Assembly: GCA_012034805.1 (NCBI GenBank) | Contig: JAAUOP010000026.1 | Coordinates: forward strand, 1 to 44,279 | Length of the DNA: 44,279 bases | Reading direction: 5' to 3' | Origin: Synechococcales cyanobacterium CRU_2_2 | GTDB lineage: Bacteria; Cyanobacteriota; Cyanobacteriia; PCC-9006; JAAUQQ01 | Shown here: positions 8,263 to 16,231 of the stretch, in pieces | How positions within the stretch are numbered: position 1 is the stretch's first letter | Layout: every line of letters begins with the position of its first letter | Translations under genes and position numbers: made by a program | Notes under the pieces: generated by a model | Told to the model about the DNA's origin: nothing | Database searches by the model: none | Seen by the model: only the letters and a program-made list of their open reading frames with translations

Positions 8263-9766
8263 CAGCGGGGCCACTACGGGATTCGATCGTGATTCTTTGG
8301 GCGATCGCAGTTCCGTTCATCGCCCAAACCACGTTTTGGCCGGTGCTGCCATTGCGCCAAACCAAATCCGTCTGCTGATCGGCGTTGTAATCCCCGGAAC
8401 CGGTTAGCTCCCACTCTCGAGAAACGTTATCTAAGGGAATCGATCGCACTGGCGCAACGCCGTTCATTTCCCAAATCACGTTTTGGCCGGTGGCAAGATT
8501 GCGCAACACCAGGTCAGCCTTGTCGTCGCCGGTAAAATCGCCCACGGTTTCGACTTGCCACTTGGCATCGCGAATGTTGGGGCCAAAGCGGAGATCTTGG
8601 CGTTTGGTGCGGTTGGCGTTCATGTACCAAACCGAGAATTGGCCGGTGCTGGTGTTATTCCACACGAGATCATCTTGGCCATCGTCATCCAAATCACCGA
8701 CGCCCCGGAGTGACCAATCCGCCGACTGAGCTTCGAGGGGGTTGACACTGGAAAAGCTGATGGTGCGGTTGCCCAACGCATCGGGGTTGAGCAAGGCGAT
8801 CGCATTCCGCCCCGTGGCCTGCTCCCGAATCACCCAATCCTCCACGCCATCGCCGTTAAAATCTCCTGTGCCTCGAATGGCCCAGTTCGCGTAGGGGCTC
8901 GGGAGTGAGAAATTGGCGATCGCGGTTCTGCTGGCCGGATTCGCATTCTCTAGAAACCAAACCGAATCATTCCAAACCAAGGTGCTGGGTTGATAGGCTT
9001 TCTCAAGGGCCGTGGCCCAAGTCTGGGCGACAATCGCGTACCCCGCTGGCCCCGGATGCAGCACGTCCCCATTCGGGTCGATCGCCGGTTTATGGTTATA
9101 GTCTGCTGCCAAGTTGTAGGTTCCATTCGCCTCCGCTGCCTTAATCGCACCGGAAACATCCACAAAGGTGACCTGCTTGCCTTGCTGAGCCAACTCATTC
9201 ACAACCACCGGAATTCGGGTATTGTAGGGATCAACATTCTGATAATTTCGGGCTTGATCGGTGCCTTGATCAACGCCTGCGCGATTAAATGGCACAATTG
9301 ACGCAACAAAAATCCGGGCATCAGGCACCCGTTCGGTAATGGTATTGACTAGATTTTTGAGGCGATTGGCTGCATTGGCGGGTGTGTCCTTGTTGCCGAT
9401 GTCATTGGTGCCAATCATCAGCAAAATGGCATCCGGTTGGTAGGATTCGATCGACAGATTCGATCCGTTATTGCTGATGCCATCGAGGTCGCTTAATCGA
9501 TCGAAAATATTGTTGTTAACGGCCCCGTTCGGATCATAGTCTCCTGCCGGTGGGCGATAGCTGCCATCAATAAAATTTCCAGGGATACCGGCATGGCTGC
9601 GATCGCTGCCACTAGGCCCATCCTCAAAGGGGCCAACGAACTCGAGGGTGCCTAATTTACTTCCTAGGATCCGTTGCAAATCATTCCGGTAGCCACCCGG
9701 ATCGCTCGGTGTCTCATTTGCTGCTTGGGTAATCGAGTCACCCAGGGCCATAATTCGGATTGTCAT
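8246..9766 (-). CDS. SGNH/GDSL hydrolase with C-terminal VCBS/FG-GAP repeats
   Basis: The 506-residue protein has two parts. Residues 1-257 form an SGNH esterase/lipase: block I GDSIT (nucleophile Ser11), block III GTND, and DVLHPGPAGY with the catalytic Asp and His. Residues 265-506 carry FG-GAP/VCBS-type beta-propeller repeats, seen as DFNGDGVEDWVIRE, DLDDDGQDDLVWNN, DFTGDDKADLVLRN and DYNADQQTDLVWRN, each a calcium-binding DxDxDGxxD-like loop. No N-terminal signal peptide is present; the catalytic block starts at residue 6. Such proteins are often exported by type I secretion, but no secretion genes are nearby. The substrate is unknown; deacylation of a polysaccharide or ester is plausible. 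Confidence 0.9.
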   Translation of the reverse strand: MTIRIMALGDSITQAANETPSDPGGYRNDLQRILGSKLGTLEFVGPFEDGPSGSDRSHAGIPGNFIDGSYRPPAGDYDPNGAVNNNIFDRLSDLDGISNNGSNLSIESYQPDAILLMIGTNDIGNKDTPANAANRLKNLVNTITERVPDARIFVASIVPFNRAGVDQGTDQARNYQNVDPYNTRIPVVVNELAQQGKQVTFVDVSGAIKAAEANGTYNLAADYNHKPAIDPNGDVLHPGPAGYAIVAQTWATALEKAYQPSTLVWNDSVWFLENANPASRTAIANFSLPSPYANWAIRGTGDFNGDGVEDWVIREQATGRNAIALLNPDALGNRTISFSSVNPLEAQSADWSLRGVGDLDDDGQDDLVWNNTSTGQFSVWYMNANRTKRQDLRFGPNIRDAKWQVETVGDFTGDDKADLVLRNLATGQNVIWEMNGVAPVRSIPLDNVSREWELTGSGDYNADQQTDLVWRNGSTGQNVVWAMNGTAIAQRITIESRSGPAVIVQN

Positions 9767-10036
9767 AGTGGATTCTCTGGATTCTCCCCTGAGCGGGAGC
9801 CATAAAGGTAAGCATATAAAAACGTCCTGGTGATCTCCCGAGGAGAGACCGGGCTGTATCCGTAGAGATTGTATCTATGGCGTGAGGCCTACGTCTTTTC
9901 TATGAGCAGGCTTCAGTATAAATTCATGCTTGTCTGGGGGGGAGTATGAAGATCTGTCTAGAGGTCATCCAAACCAACCGTGAGGTTGGCGAGAAGTTGA
10001 TTCGAAAATGGGAGATCAGAAAATAGAAGATCAATC

Positions 10037-10062
10037 GTAGGGACGAACCGCTGTTTGTCCAG
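10037..10062 (+). repeat. Dispersed palindromic element, copy 1
   Basis: It reads GTAGGGACGAAC, CGCT, GTTTGTCCAG. GGACGAAC can pair with GTTTGTCC around the loop CGCT with one G-T wobble. Related copies lie at 40718-40741 (inside leuS) and 43953-43978 (inverted). Confidence 0.75.
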
Positions 10063-10075
10063 GCGATACGTGTAT

Positions 10076-10103
10076 CTCAGCAGATCGAGCTCAGCAGATC
10101 GAG
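10076..10103 (+). repeat. 14-bp tandem duplication
   Basis: CTCAGCAGATCGAG occurs twice in perfect tandem (10076-10089, 10090-10103), upstream of fmt. Confidence 0.9.
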
Positions 10104-10230
10104 CCATGCCACATGGACGCAGACCAATGGTACAAACCAACCCGGAGGGGGCAACAAGGGAAAACGAACTAGGATAGGTTGAGTTAAACGTCAAGAAATC
10201 TCGTCCACGGATGTGCGATCGCCCCACCCC

Positions 10231-11253
10231 ATGCCCATCAACGCTCCCCTACGGATTGTCTTTTTTGGAACCCCCGAATTTGCCGTGCCCTGCCTAGACG
10301 CCCTGCTCCAGAGCGATCGTATTGACGTAATCGGCTGTGTCACCCAGCCCGACAAACGTCGGGGCCGAGGCAACCAAACCACCCCCTCACCGGTCAAAGC
10401 CCTGGCCCTCGCCCACGGCCTGAGGGTTTGGCAGCCTGCTCGGATCAAAAAAGATCCCGCCACCCTAGCCCAGCTTGAGGCGCTCAAAGCTGAGGTCTTC
10501 GTCGTGGTCGCCTACGGGCAAATCCTGTCCCAACAGATTCTAGACATGCCCCGACTCGGCTGTGTCAACGTCCACGGTTCCTTGTTGCCCGAATATCGTG
10601 GTGCCGCTCCGATTCAGTGGTGCATCGTTGAGGGCAAAACCGAGACCGGTGTAACCACGATGCAAATGGATGCGGGCATGGACACCGGAGACATGCTGCA
10701 GGTTGTGACTTTACCCATCGGGCCAGAGGAAACAGCCTGGGATGTGGCAGACCGGATGGCGGCGCTGGGGGCCAAGACGCTGCAAGAAACCTTGGTCGCG
10801 CTGGCGTCGGGAGCTGCGATCGCCACCCCCCAAGACCCGGCCCAAGCCACAAACGCACCCCTGATTCGAAAAGAAGACTATGAGCTGGATTGGTGTCAGG
10901 GAGCGATCGCTCTCCACAACCGAGTGCGCGGCTTGTATCCCAGTTGCAACAGCAGCTTTCGCCAGCAGCCGATCAAAATCCTCGAGACCGTTCCCCTCGC
11001 TCAGCCCCAGCTCGATTGGGCCGATGCGACGCAGGCGGTCTTCGATCTCTGGGAAAAGGTGGATTGGGCCGAGGCCGAGGGAGATCCCGGTGCCATCATT
11101 GCCCTGCTCAAAGGCTGGGGGCCAGTCGTTCAAACTGGACAGGGGCCATTACTATTGCGGCAAGTAAAGCCAGCGGGTAAGCAAGCCCTATCGGGCTGGG
11201 ATTTTGTCAACGGCCTGCGGGTCAGCCTGGGGGAAACCCTGGGATCGGCTTGA
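10231..11253 (+). CDS. fmt: Methionyl-tRNA formyltransferase
   Basis: Fmt transfers a formyl group from 10-formyl-tetrahydrofolate to the initiator Met-tRNA. The protein begins [20 protein letters not shown], the typical opening, and holds the catalytic-domain motif [16 protein letters not shown], then [10 protein letters not shown]. The C-terminal tRNA-binding domain includes [12 protein letters not shown] and ends near [10 protein letters not shown]. Length (340 residues from the ATG at 10231) matches the family. An in-frame ATG at 10213 would add six residues; neither has a clear ribosome binding site, and I prefer the one nearer the conserved core. The acyltransferase gene follows 130 bp downstream on the same strand. 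Confidence 0.96.
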   Translation: MPINAPLRIVFFGTPEFAVPCLDALLQSDRIDVIGCVTQPDKRRGRGNQTTPSPVKALALAHGLRVWQPARIKKDPATLAQLEALKAEVFVVVAYGQILSQQILDMPRLGCVNVHGSLLPEYRGAAPIQWCIVEGKTETGVTTMQMDAGMDTGDMLQVVTLPIGPEETAWDVADRMAALGAKTLQETLVALASGAAIATPQDPAQATNAPLIRKEDYELDWCQGAIALHNRVRGLYPSCNSSFRQQPIKILETVPLAQPQLDWADATQAVFDLWEKVDWAEAEGDPGAIIALLKGWGPVVQTGQGPLLLRQVKPAGKQALSGWDFVNGLRVSLGETLGSA

Positions 11254-11385
11254 GGCTTGGCCTCAAGCGGAGAAGAATGGCGAGTGCCAGGTTTTGGCTG
11301 AAACCCGCATTCAACTTGCTCCCATCGGGGCCACTGCTGTGGCACAATCAAACCGCTCAAACCGCTTACCCTTGGTTTTTGTTCG

Positions 11386-12066
11386 ATGGCTTCCGATGCA
11401 TCTGCCCCAGGCGCACCTGCGCTAACGACCTATCGCGATCGCGAACCCTGGCACTCTCTGGCTCTCTATCGTCTGTTCAAGTGGTCGATCATTGTTCCGG
11501 CCTTTTATACCTATTTCAAAGGCCGGATTGAGGGCCTTGAAAACGTCCCCAAACACGGCCCCTTCATCGCGGTGAGCAACCATGCCAGCGATTTTGATCC
11601 GCCCTTGCTGGCTGCTTCTTTGGGGCGTCCGGTAGCATTTATGGCGAAGGAAGAGTTGTTTGATGTGCCGCTGTTAAAGCAGGGCATTCAGCTTTATGGG
11701 GCCTACCCCGTGCGGCGGGGGACGGGCGATCGCCAAGCGCTCAAAGCTGCCATGTCCTTTCTGGAGCAGGGCTGGGGTGCAGGACTCTTCCTCGACGGAA
11801 CCCGAACCCCCGATGGTCGAATTGCTGACCCCAAGCCTGGTGCAGCCTGGATTGCTGCCAAGATGCAGGTGCCGCTCGTGCCGGTATGTCTTTGGGGCAC
11901 TCAAAATATCCTGATTCAGGGCAAGGGCAAGCCTCAATCTGTGCCGATTACCGTTCGGATTGGCAAACCAATTCCTGCTCCGGCATCGAGCCAGCGCGAC
12001 CTGTTGGTTGCCGTTACCCAAGAATGTGCCGACGCCATCCATGCGATGCATGACCTAGGCCGTTAG
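11386..12066 (+). CDS. plsC: 1-acyl-sn-glycerol-3-phosphate acyltransferase (PlsC family), copy 1
   Basis: PlsC-type enzymes acylate lysophosphatidic acid to phosphatidic acid in membrane lipid synthesis at the cytoplasmic membrane. The 226-residue protein has the catalytic HX4D motif in NHASDFD (His66, Asp71), then YPVRRGTGDRQAL and LFLDGTRTPDG, matching the second and third acyltransferase blocks, with Asp where many members have Glu (EGTR). PLVPVCLWGT is the fourth block. A second, diverged acyltransferase follows on the same strand with a 190-bp spacer. Acceptor specificity cannot be read from sequence. Confidence 0.88.
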   Translation: MASDASAPGAPALTTYRDREPWHSLALYRLFKWSIIVPAFYTYFKGRIEGLENVPKHGPFIAVSNHASDFDPPLLAASLGRPVAFMAKEELFDVPLLKQGIQLYGAYPVRRGTGDRQALKAAMSFLEQGWGAGLFLDGTRTPDGRIADPKPGAAWIAAKMQVPLVPVCLWGTQNILIQGKGKPQSVPITVRIGKPIPAPASSQRDLLVAVTQECADAIHAMHDLGR

Positions 12067-12257
12067 GTGGGCAACGGACAAGAGCATTGGCCCTTGTGGG
12101 CAAATTGACAATATAGGAACTGTCCCGCCGCCACACGGGACTGGGCCTGGGACAGCCTACAGTATCGATAGCTGCATGAAGCCGCGATCGACACTGTAGA
12201 AACGGCCCTGGAAACAGCATTACTCCAAGCCTCAAGTTCATTATCTTCCACCGAGCC

Positions 12258-13094
12258 ATGAACCCGACCGTTCCCTCGACGATTCACCCGACCGTTCACC
12301 CGAGCGTCACCGTTCATTCCCCCCTGTCCCCGACGTCCCAGCCAAGCGCGATGACCCAGCCAAGTGCGATGACCCATAGCGAGCCGACTGACCCGAAAGT
12401 TTCCCTGAAAATTTCTCCCTGGATTGCGCCCCTGGTCTATTGGCTCGGTCGCTATCTGGTACTACCGCTCTACTTCAAAAAGATTGAGGTTGAGGGGCTC
12501 GAGAATGTCCCACAAGACGGAGCGATCATTTTTGCGCCGATGCATCGATCGCGCTGGGATTCCTTCATGGTGCCTCTGATCGGCGGGCGTTTGGCCACAG
12601 GGCGAGACCTTCACTTCATGGTCAGTTCCGATGAAATGAAGGGCATTCAGGGATGGATGATTCGTCAGATGGGGGGCTTTGAGGTGGATACGATCCGCCC
12701 TACTTTGGCCAGTATTCGAACGGGGGTGGGCTTGTTGCGCAGCAAACGGATCATGGTGGTGTTCCCCGAGGGCAATATTTTTAAGGATGACCAAGTGCAT
12801 CCGCTTAAGGGGGGACTGGCGCGGATGGCGCTGCAGGCGTCCAAGGGTGGCGAAACCAATGTAAAAATTGTGCCTGTGGGGCTTTATTACGATCGGCAGC
12901 CCGAGATTCCCTGGGGAAGCTCGGTCAAGATCCAGATTGCCAAGCCGATCGAGACCCAAGATTATCAGGCACTGGCGACGAAAACAGGCGCGAATCAGTT
13001 GATGGACGATTTGACGCGATCGCTCACCACGATCCAAACTCACCTGTTGCCAGAGGGCCGCGACCCCGAGACCCCTTCACCCTCTGCCCCCTAA
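12258..13094 (+). CDS. Acyltransferase (PlsC-like family), copy 2
   Basis: The protein has 278 residues. Motifs are HRSRWD (HX4D, His96 and Asp101), VVFPEGNIFKD (third block, FPEG form), and KIVPVGLYYD. Like its neighbour it has WIAPLVYWLGRYLVLPLYFKKIEVEGLENVPQDG before the catalytic site, so the two share a plan but diverged far. The first 45 residues are low-complexity Pro/Thr/Ser and include an 18-bp in-frame duplication (QPSAMTQPSAMT); translation may start further in. It probably acylates a lysophospholipid or similar acceptor; its substrate is uncertain. The mutM start lies 33 bp past its stop, suggesting one transcript. Confidence 0.82.
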   Translation: MNPTVPSTIHPTVHPSVTVHSPLSPTSQPSAMTQPSAMTHSEPTDPKVSLKISPWIAPLVYWLGRYLVLPLYFKKIEVEGLENVPQDGAIIFAPMHRSRWDSFMVPLIGGRLATGRDLHFMVSSDEMKGIQGWMIRQMGGFEVDTIRPTLASIRTGVGLLRSKRIMVVFPEGNIFKDDQVHPLKGGLARMALQASKGGETNVKIVPVGLYYDRQPEIPWGSSVKIQIAKPIETQDYQALATKTGANQLMDDLTRSLTTIQTHLLPEGRDPETPSPSAP

Positions 13095-13127
13095 CCGCTC
13101 ACCCACGCCTCACCCCCTGGGCTACCC

Positions 13128-14035
13128 TTGCCAGAACTCCCTGAAGTCGAAACTGTCCGCCTTGGGCTCAATGCCGTTACCTGCAACTTTGTGATTGAAG
13201 CGGGAGAGGTTTTGCTCGATCGTACGATCGCCTCGCCGCCAGACCCTTCAGCATTTGTACGCGGGCTCACCGGTTGCCGGATTCATACCTGGGAGCGTCG
13301 CGGGAAATATTTACTAGCGGAATTGCGCCGGGTCGAGGGGGCGAGTCGCCCGCCTCCGGGGGCTGGTGGGGCGTGCATTTGCGTATGACCGGACAATTGC
13401 TCTGGGTGACGCGTCAAGACCCGGTTCAGAAACATACGCGAGTCCGAATTTTTCTGAAGGGAAATTCCCGCAACCCAGACCAGACCCTAGAGCGAGACCA
13501 GCCCGAACTGCGTTTCGTCGATACCCGGAGTTTCGGTCAAATGTGGTGGGTGCCCCCCGGAGAACCGCTCGCCTTGATTGTCACCGGGCTGCAGCGCCTC
13601 GGGCCAGAACCCTTCTCACCGGAGTTCTCCGTTGCCTATCTCCAAGCCAAACTTAAGCAAAGCCGTCGCCCAATCAAAAATGCGCTGCTCGACCAGCGTC
13701 TCGTGGCTGGCATCGGGAATATCTATGCCGATGAAGCCTTATTCATGAGCGCCCTGCGGCCCACCACCCCAAGCAACTGCCTTGGGCGAGCCCAAGCCGA
13801 GCTGCTGCACTCAGCGATCGTCCAAGTCCTGCGGGACAGCATCGGCTCCGGCGGCACCACCTTCAGCGATTTTCGAGATATCAAGGGCCTCAACGGCAAC
13901 TACGGCCAAGTGGCCTGGGTCTACAACCGCGCGGGCGAAGCCTGCCGCCAATGTGCCACGCCTATCGAGCGGATTAAATTGGCAGGACGCTCAGCCCACT
14001 ACTGCCCCCGTTGCCAACCTGAACTGCCGCGGTAG
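13128..14035 (+). pseudogene. mutM: Formamidopyrimidine-DNA glycosylase MutM, frame broken by one missing G
   Basis: MutM excises 8-oxoguanine and formamidopyrimidines and nicks the abasic site. The start is a TTG at 13128: it gives MPELPEVETVR, and the catalytic Pro must be the residue right after the start. The first frame runs to about 13360 (GRIHTWERRGKYLLAEL-like region). HLRMTGQLLWV, QRLGPEPF, NIYADEALF and the C-terminal zinc finger CRQCATPIERIKLAGRSAHYCPRC then continue in another frame to 14035. One extra G in the five-G runs at 13337-13341 or 13358-13362 restores a full protein. Homopolymer undercalling is the simplest explanation. Every catalytic and zinc-binding part is otherwise intact. 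Confidence 0.88.
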
Positions 14036-14043
14036 CTCCACAC

Positions 14044-14074
14044 AAAAAGTCCCAGCCTTACGGACGGGACTAAA
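14044..14074 (-). terminator. Rho-independent terminator of tRNA-Val
   Basis: On the minus strand AGTCCC and GGGACT (14066-14071, 14048-14053) form a stem around a 12-base loop, followed by TTTTTG. It lies about 20 bp past the 3' end of the tRNA. Confidence 0.65.
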
Positions 14075-14092
14075 AGACTTGGTAGATGTCTA

Positions 14093-14166
14093 TGGACGTA
14101 ACTGGACTCGAACCAGTGACCCCCACGATGTCAACGTGGTGCTCTAACCAACTGAGCTATACGTCC
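14093..14166 (-). tRNA. tRNA-Val (anticodon GAC)
   Basis: Read on the minus strand the sequence folds as a cloverleaf: acceptor GGACGTA/TACGTCC, D arm GCTC/GAGC, anticodon stem CCACG/CGTGG with loop TTGACAT (anticodon GAC, Val), and T arm ACTGG/CCAGT with TTCGAGT loop. The discriminator is A at 14093. CCA is not encoded and must be added. There is no intron. Confidence 0.96.
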
Positions 14167-14198
14167 CAATGGCTCATAACCATATCATACGTTTTCTA

Positions 14199-14239
14199 CC
14201 GCACACAAGCGATCGGCAAAATCGATCGCTTGTGTGCGG
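14199..14239. repeat. Perfect 17-bp inverted repeat with 7-base loop
   Basis: CCGCACACAAGCGATCG (14199-14215) is followed by GCAAAAT and then its exact reverse complement (14223-14239). The arms include HIP1 core sequence. No T tract follows on either strand, so it is not a classical terminator. It lies between the divergent tRNA-Val and hydrolase genes. Confidence 0.9.
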
Positions 14240-14359
14240 GCGGACTAACCGAATGTCAGAGGTCGAAGCGCCATGAAGGCAGCTTCATAAAAGTGGCTCT
14301 TCGTTGAGATCAGTCTTTCTCCAGGGAAAACTAGCGGCAAGACAGTAAGAGGTTACCCT

Positions 14360-16144
14360 GTGGCGCTACAGCGGGTCGCGAAGAGACAAGGAAAATGGCG
14401 AGTAAACCCGAGACGAAGGCCAGCCGGGGTGATAGATGTCCGGGCGGTGCGATCGCTGCGCTTGCTTGCGCTGGTTGTGGCCCTGGTGATGCCTCCGATG
14501 CTAGGGAAGGCGATCGCCCAGACACCTGTCGCTGCGACGGAATCCGCCGAATTCCAGCACCCCGGCTCGACTCGCCGCCTCATCCTGACCTACGGCACCT
14601 TGCAAGTGCCACTCTCCCTTGAAGCCCTAGAAACCTTTAGTCGCTCGGGCCAGCTGATGCCCGCGTTGTCCCCCTATTTGGCCGCCCTCGATCCGCAGCT
14701 GCAACACCAGTTTCGTCAGCAGCTTCGGTTTCGGCTCGGGCTGGAGCGATCGCAACTGGCCCAATTCCTGAGTTCCCCCATGGGAGAACTGCTCCTGTCG
14801 GTGCCCGAAGACCTGTTGCACGGAAGTCAGCCCGGTCTTTTGCGGCAAGTGGTGCTCCAAGCTGCGGCAACGCCCGAGGGTCTCACGTTGCTGAATGTGA
14901 TCCGCCATCTGCCCCAAGATACTCGCGTTGATCTCAAGCAAGCGATGCAGCTGTGGCAAGAACAGCAGGCGATCGCCCAAGCAACCCGACAGCAGCTTGA
15001 GCAGATCGATCGGCAAATTGAGCAGCAAATTGAGCAGTCGGTTCATCGGCCAGTTGGACAGTTGAATAATCAACCCAGTTCGGCGATCGCCACGCCTCCA
15101 GCCCCATTCCCGTCTGACTCCAGGGATTTACGCCAGCCCGGTGAGTCTCGCTTCGAAAAACAGACCTTGCAGCTCGATGATGCCAAGCGCGATCGCAGGT
15201 TCCAGGCCGATCTCTACCTACCCACCCAGGCCCAGGCCCAGACCCAAATTGCCTCCCAGCCACAAACGCCGCTGATTATTCTGTCCCACGGCCTCGGCGC
15301 AGATCGGCAGAGTCAGTCTTTTTTTGCGCGCCACCTTGCCTCCCATGGCATCGCCGCCGCTGTCGTCCAGCATCCCGGCAGCGATAGCCACCAGCTCCAG
15401 GCCATGCTCCAGGGCAAAACCCAGGATGTGTTGGACGTGAGCGCGTTTGTGGAACGCCCTCGAGACGTGTCTTACTTGCTCGATGCTCTAGAACGTCGCA
15501 ACGATTTGCAACGCCGTCTCCGTTTGAACCGAGTGGGGGTCTATGGCCATTCTCTAGGTGCCTATACGGCCCTGGCCCTGGCCGGGGCAAAGATTAATTT
15601 TGGCCAGTTGAAACAGGACTGTCAGCCCCGGCAATACGCGTTTGATCTGTCCTTGATCTTGCAATGCCGCGCTCGGGATCTGCCCCAACGGGACTATCAT
15701 CTCCAGGATTCGCGGGTGGTTGCACTCCTGCTATTCGACCCCGTGAGTCGTAGTATCTTGGGCCAGCAAGGGCTTGGTGCGGTGCGGGTGCCAGTTTTGT
15801 GGGGAGGCTCCGATGCGGATGTGCTGACTCCTTTGTTGACGGAACAACTTCCCGCCTTCTCTCATCTAGGTAGCGCTGAAAAGTATCTTGGGATCATCGA
15901 GGCCGTGCAACATGTAAATCTCAAGCTAGACCGCCTCACCACTACTCAAAACTGGGCTGAAACGAAGCTGATCGACGCCAAACCCGAGGCGTTTCAAAAT
16001 TATGTCAATGCTCTGGGGCTCGCCTTTACCCAAGTCTATGTGGCAGAACGGTCTGAATATCGTCCTTATCTCAGTGCTTCCTATGGCCGATGGCTGAGCC
16101 AGTCGCCGCATCGGCTGCGGTTTTTACCCCAGGCGCATCTGTGA
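14360..16144 (+). CDS. Exported alpha/beta hydrolase, DUF1400 type
   Basis: The protein has 594 residues. A hydrophobic stretch (LRLLALVVALVMPPMLGKAIAQ) after a basic N-terminus suggests a signal peptide ending near residue 54. Residues 73-215 are a helical domain resembling DUF1400, common in cyanobacterial hydrolases (LILTYGTLQVPLSLEALETF). The C-terminal part is an alpha/beta hydrolase: oxyanion region LSHGLGADRQSQ, nucleophile elbow YGHSLG (Ser in GHSLG), then an Asp/His region in LGIIEAVQHVNL. The substrate is unknown; esterase or lipase activity is plausible. The start at GTG 14360 is uncertain, and a later GTG would also give a signal peptide. An SGNH-like exported protein gene follows on the same strand. 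Confidence 0.82.
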   Translation: MALQRVAKRQGKWRVNPRRRPAGVIDVRAVRSLRLLALVVALVMPPMLGKAIAQTPVAATESAEFQHPGSTRRLILTYGTLQVPLSLEALETFSRSGQLMPALSPYLAALDPQLQHQFRQQLRFRLGLERSQLAQFLSSPMGELLLSVPEDLLHGSQPGLLRQVVLQAAATPEGLTLLNVIRHLPQDTRVDLKQAMQLWQEQQAIAQATRQQLEQIDRQIEQQIEQSVHRPVGQLNNQPSSAIATPPAPFPSDSRDLRQPGESRFEKQTLQLDDAKRDRRFQADLYLPTQAQAQTQIASQPQTPLIILSHGLGADRQSQSFFARHLASHGIAAAVVQHPGSDSHQLQAMLQGKTQDVLDVSAFVERPRDVSYLLDALERRNDLQRRLRLNRVGVYGHSLGAYTALALAGAKINFGQLKQDCQPRQYAFDLSLILQCRARDLPQRDYHLQDSRVVALLLFDPVSRSILGQQGLGAVRVPVLWGGSDADVLTPLLTEQLPAFSHLGSAEKYLGIIEAVQHVNLKLDRLTTTQNWAETKLIDAKPEAFQNYVNALGLAFTQVYVAERSEYRPYLSASYGRWLSQSPHRLRFLPQAHL

Positions 16145-16231
16145 TTTAAGATCAAATTGGTATCAAATAAGTTCAGTAATTGCCGAGAGTGCCGCTATGA
16201 TAGAGCGAATTCGTTGCGATCGCATCCTCCC

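Larger units (their letters stand above)
9767..10230. other. Intergenic region between the SGNH hydrolase and fmt
   Basis: This stretch of about 460 bp holds no convincing gene; a minus ORF at 9958-10227 lacks recognisable features. It contains a dispersed palindromic element at 10037-10062 and a perfect 14-bp tandem duplication at 10076-10103. Promoters of both divergent genes must lie here, but I cannot assign boxes. Confidence 0.6.

Noticed and set aside
9958..10227. Minus-strand ORF of 89 residues upstream of fmt
   Set aside because: It overlaps a palindromic repeat and a 14-bp duplication and shows no family character.
14199..14239. Inverted repeat as a rho-independent terminator
   Set aside because: No T tract follows on either strand and the flanking genes diverge, so no transcript end is expected there.
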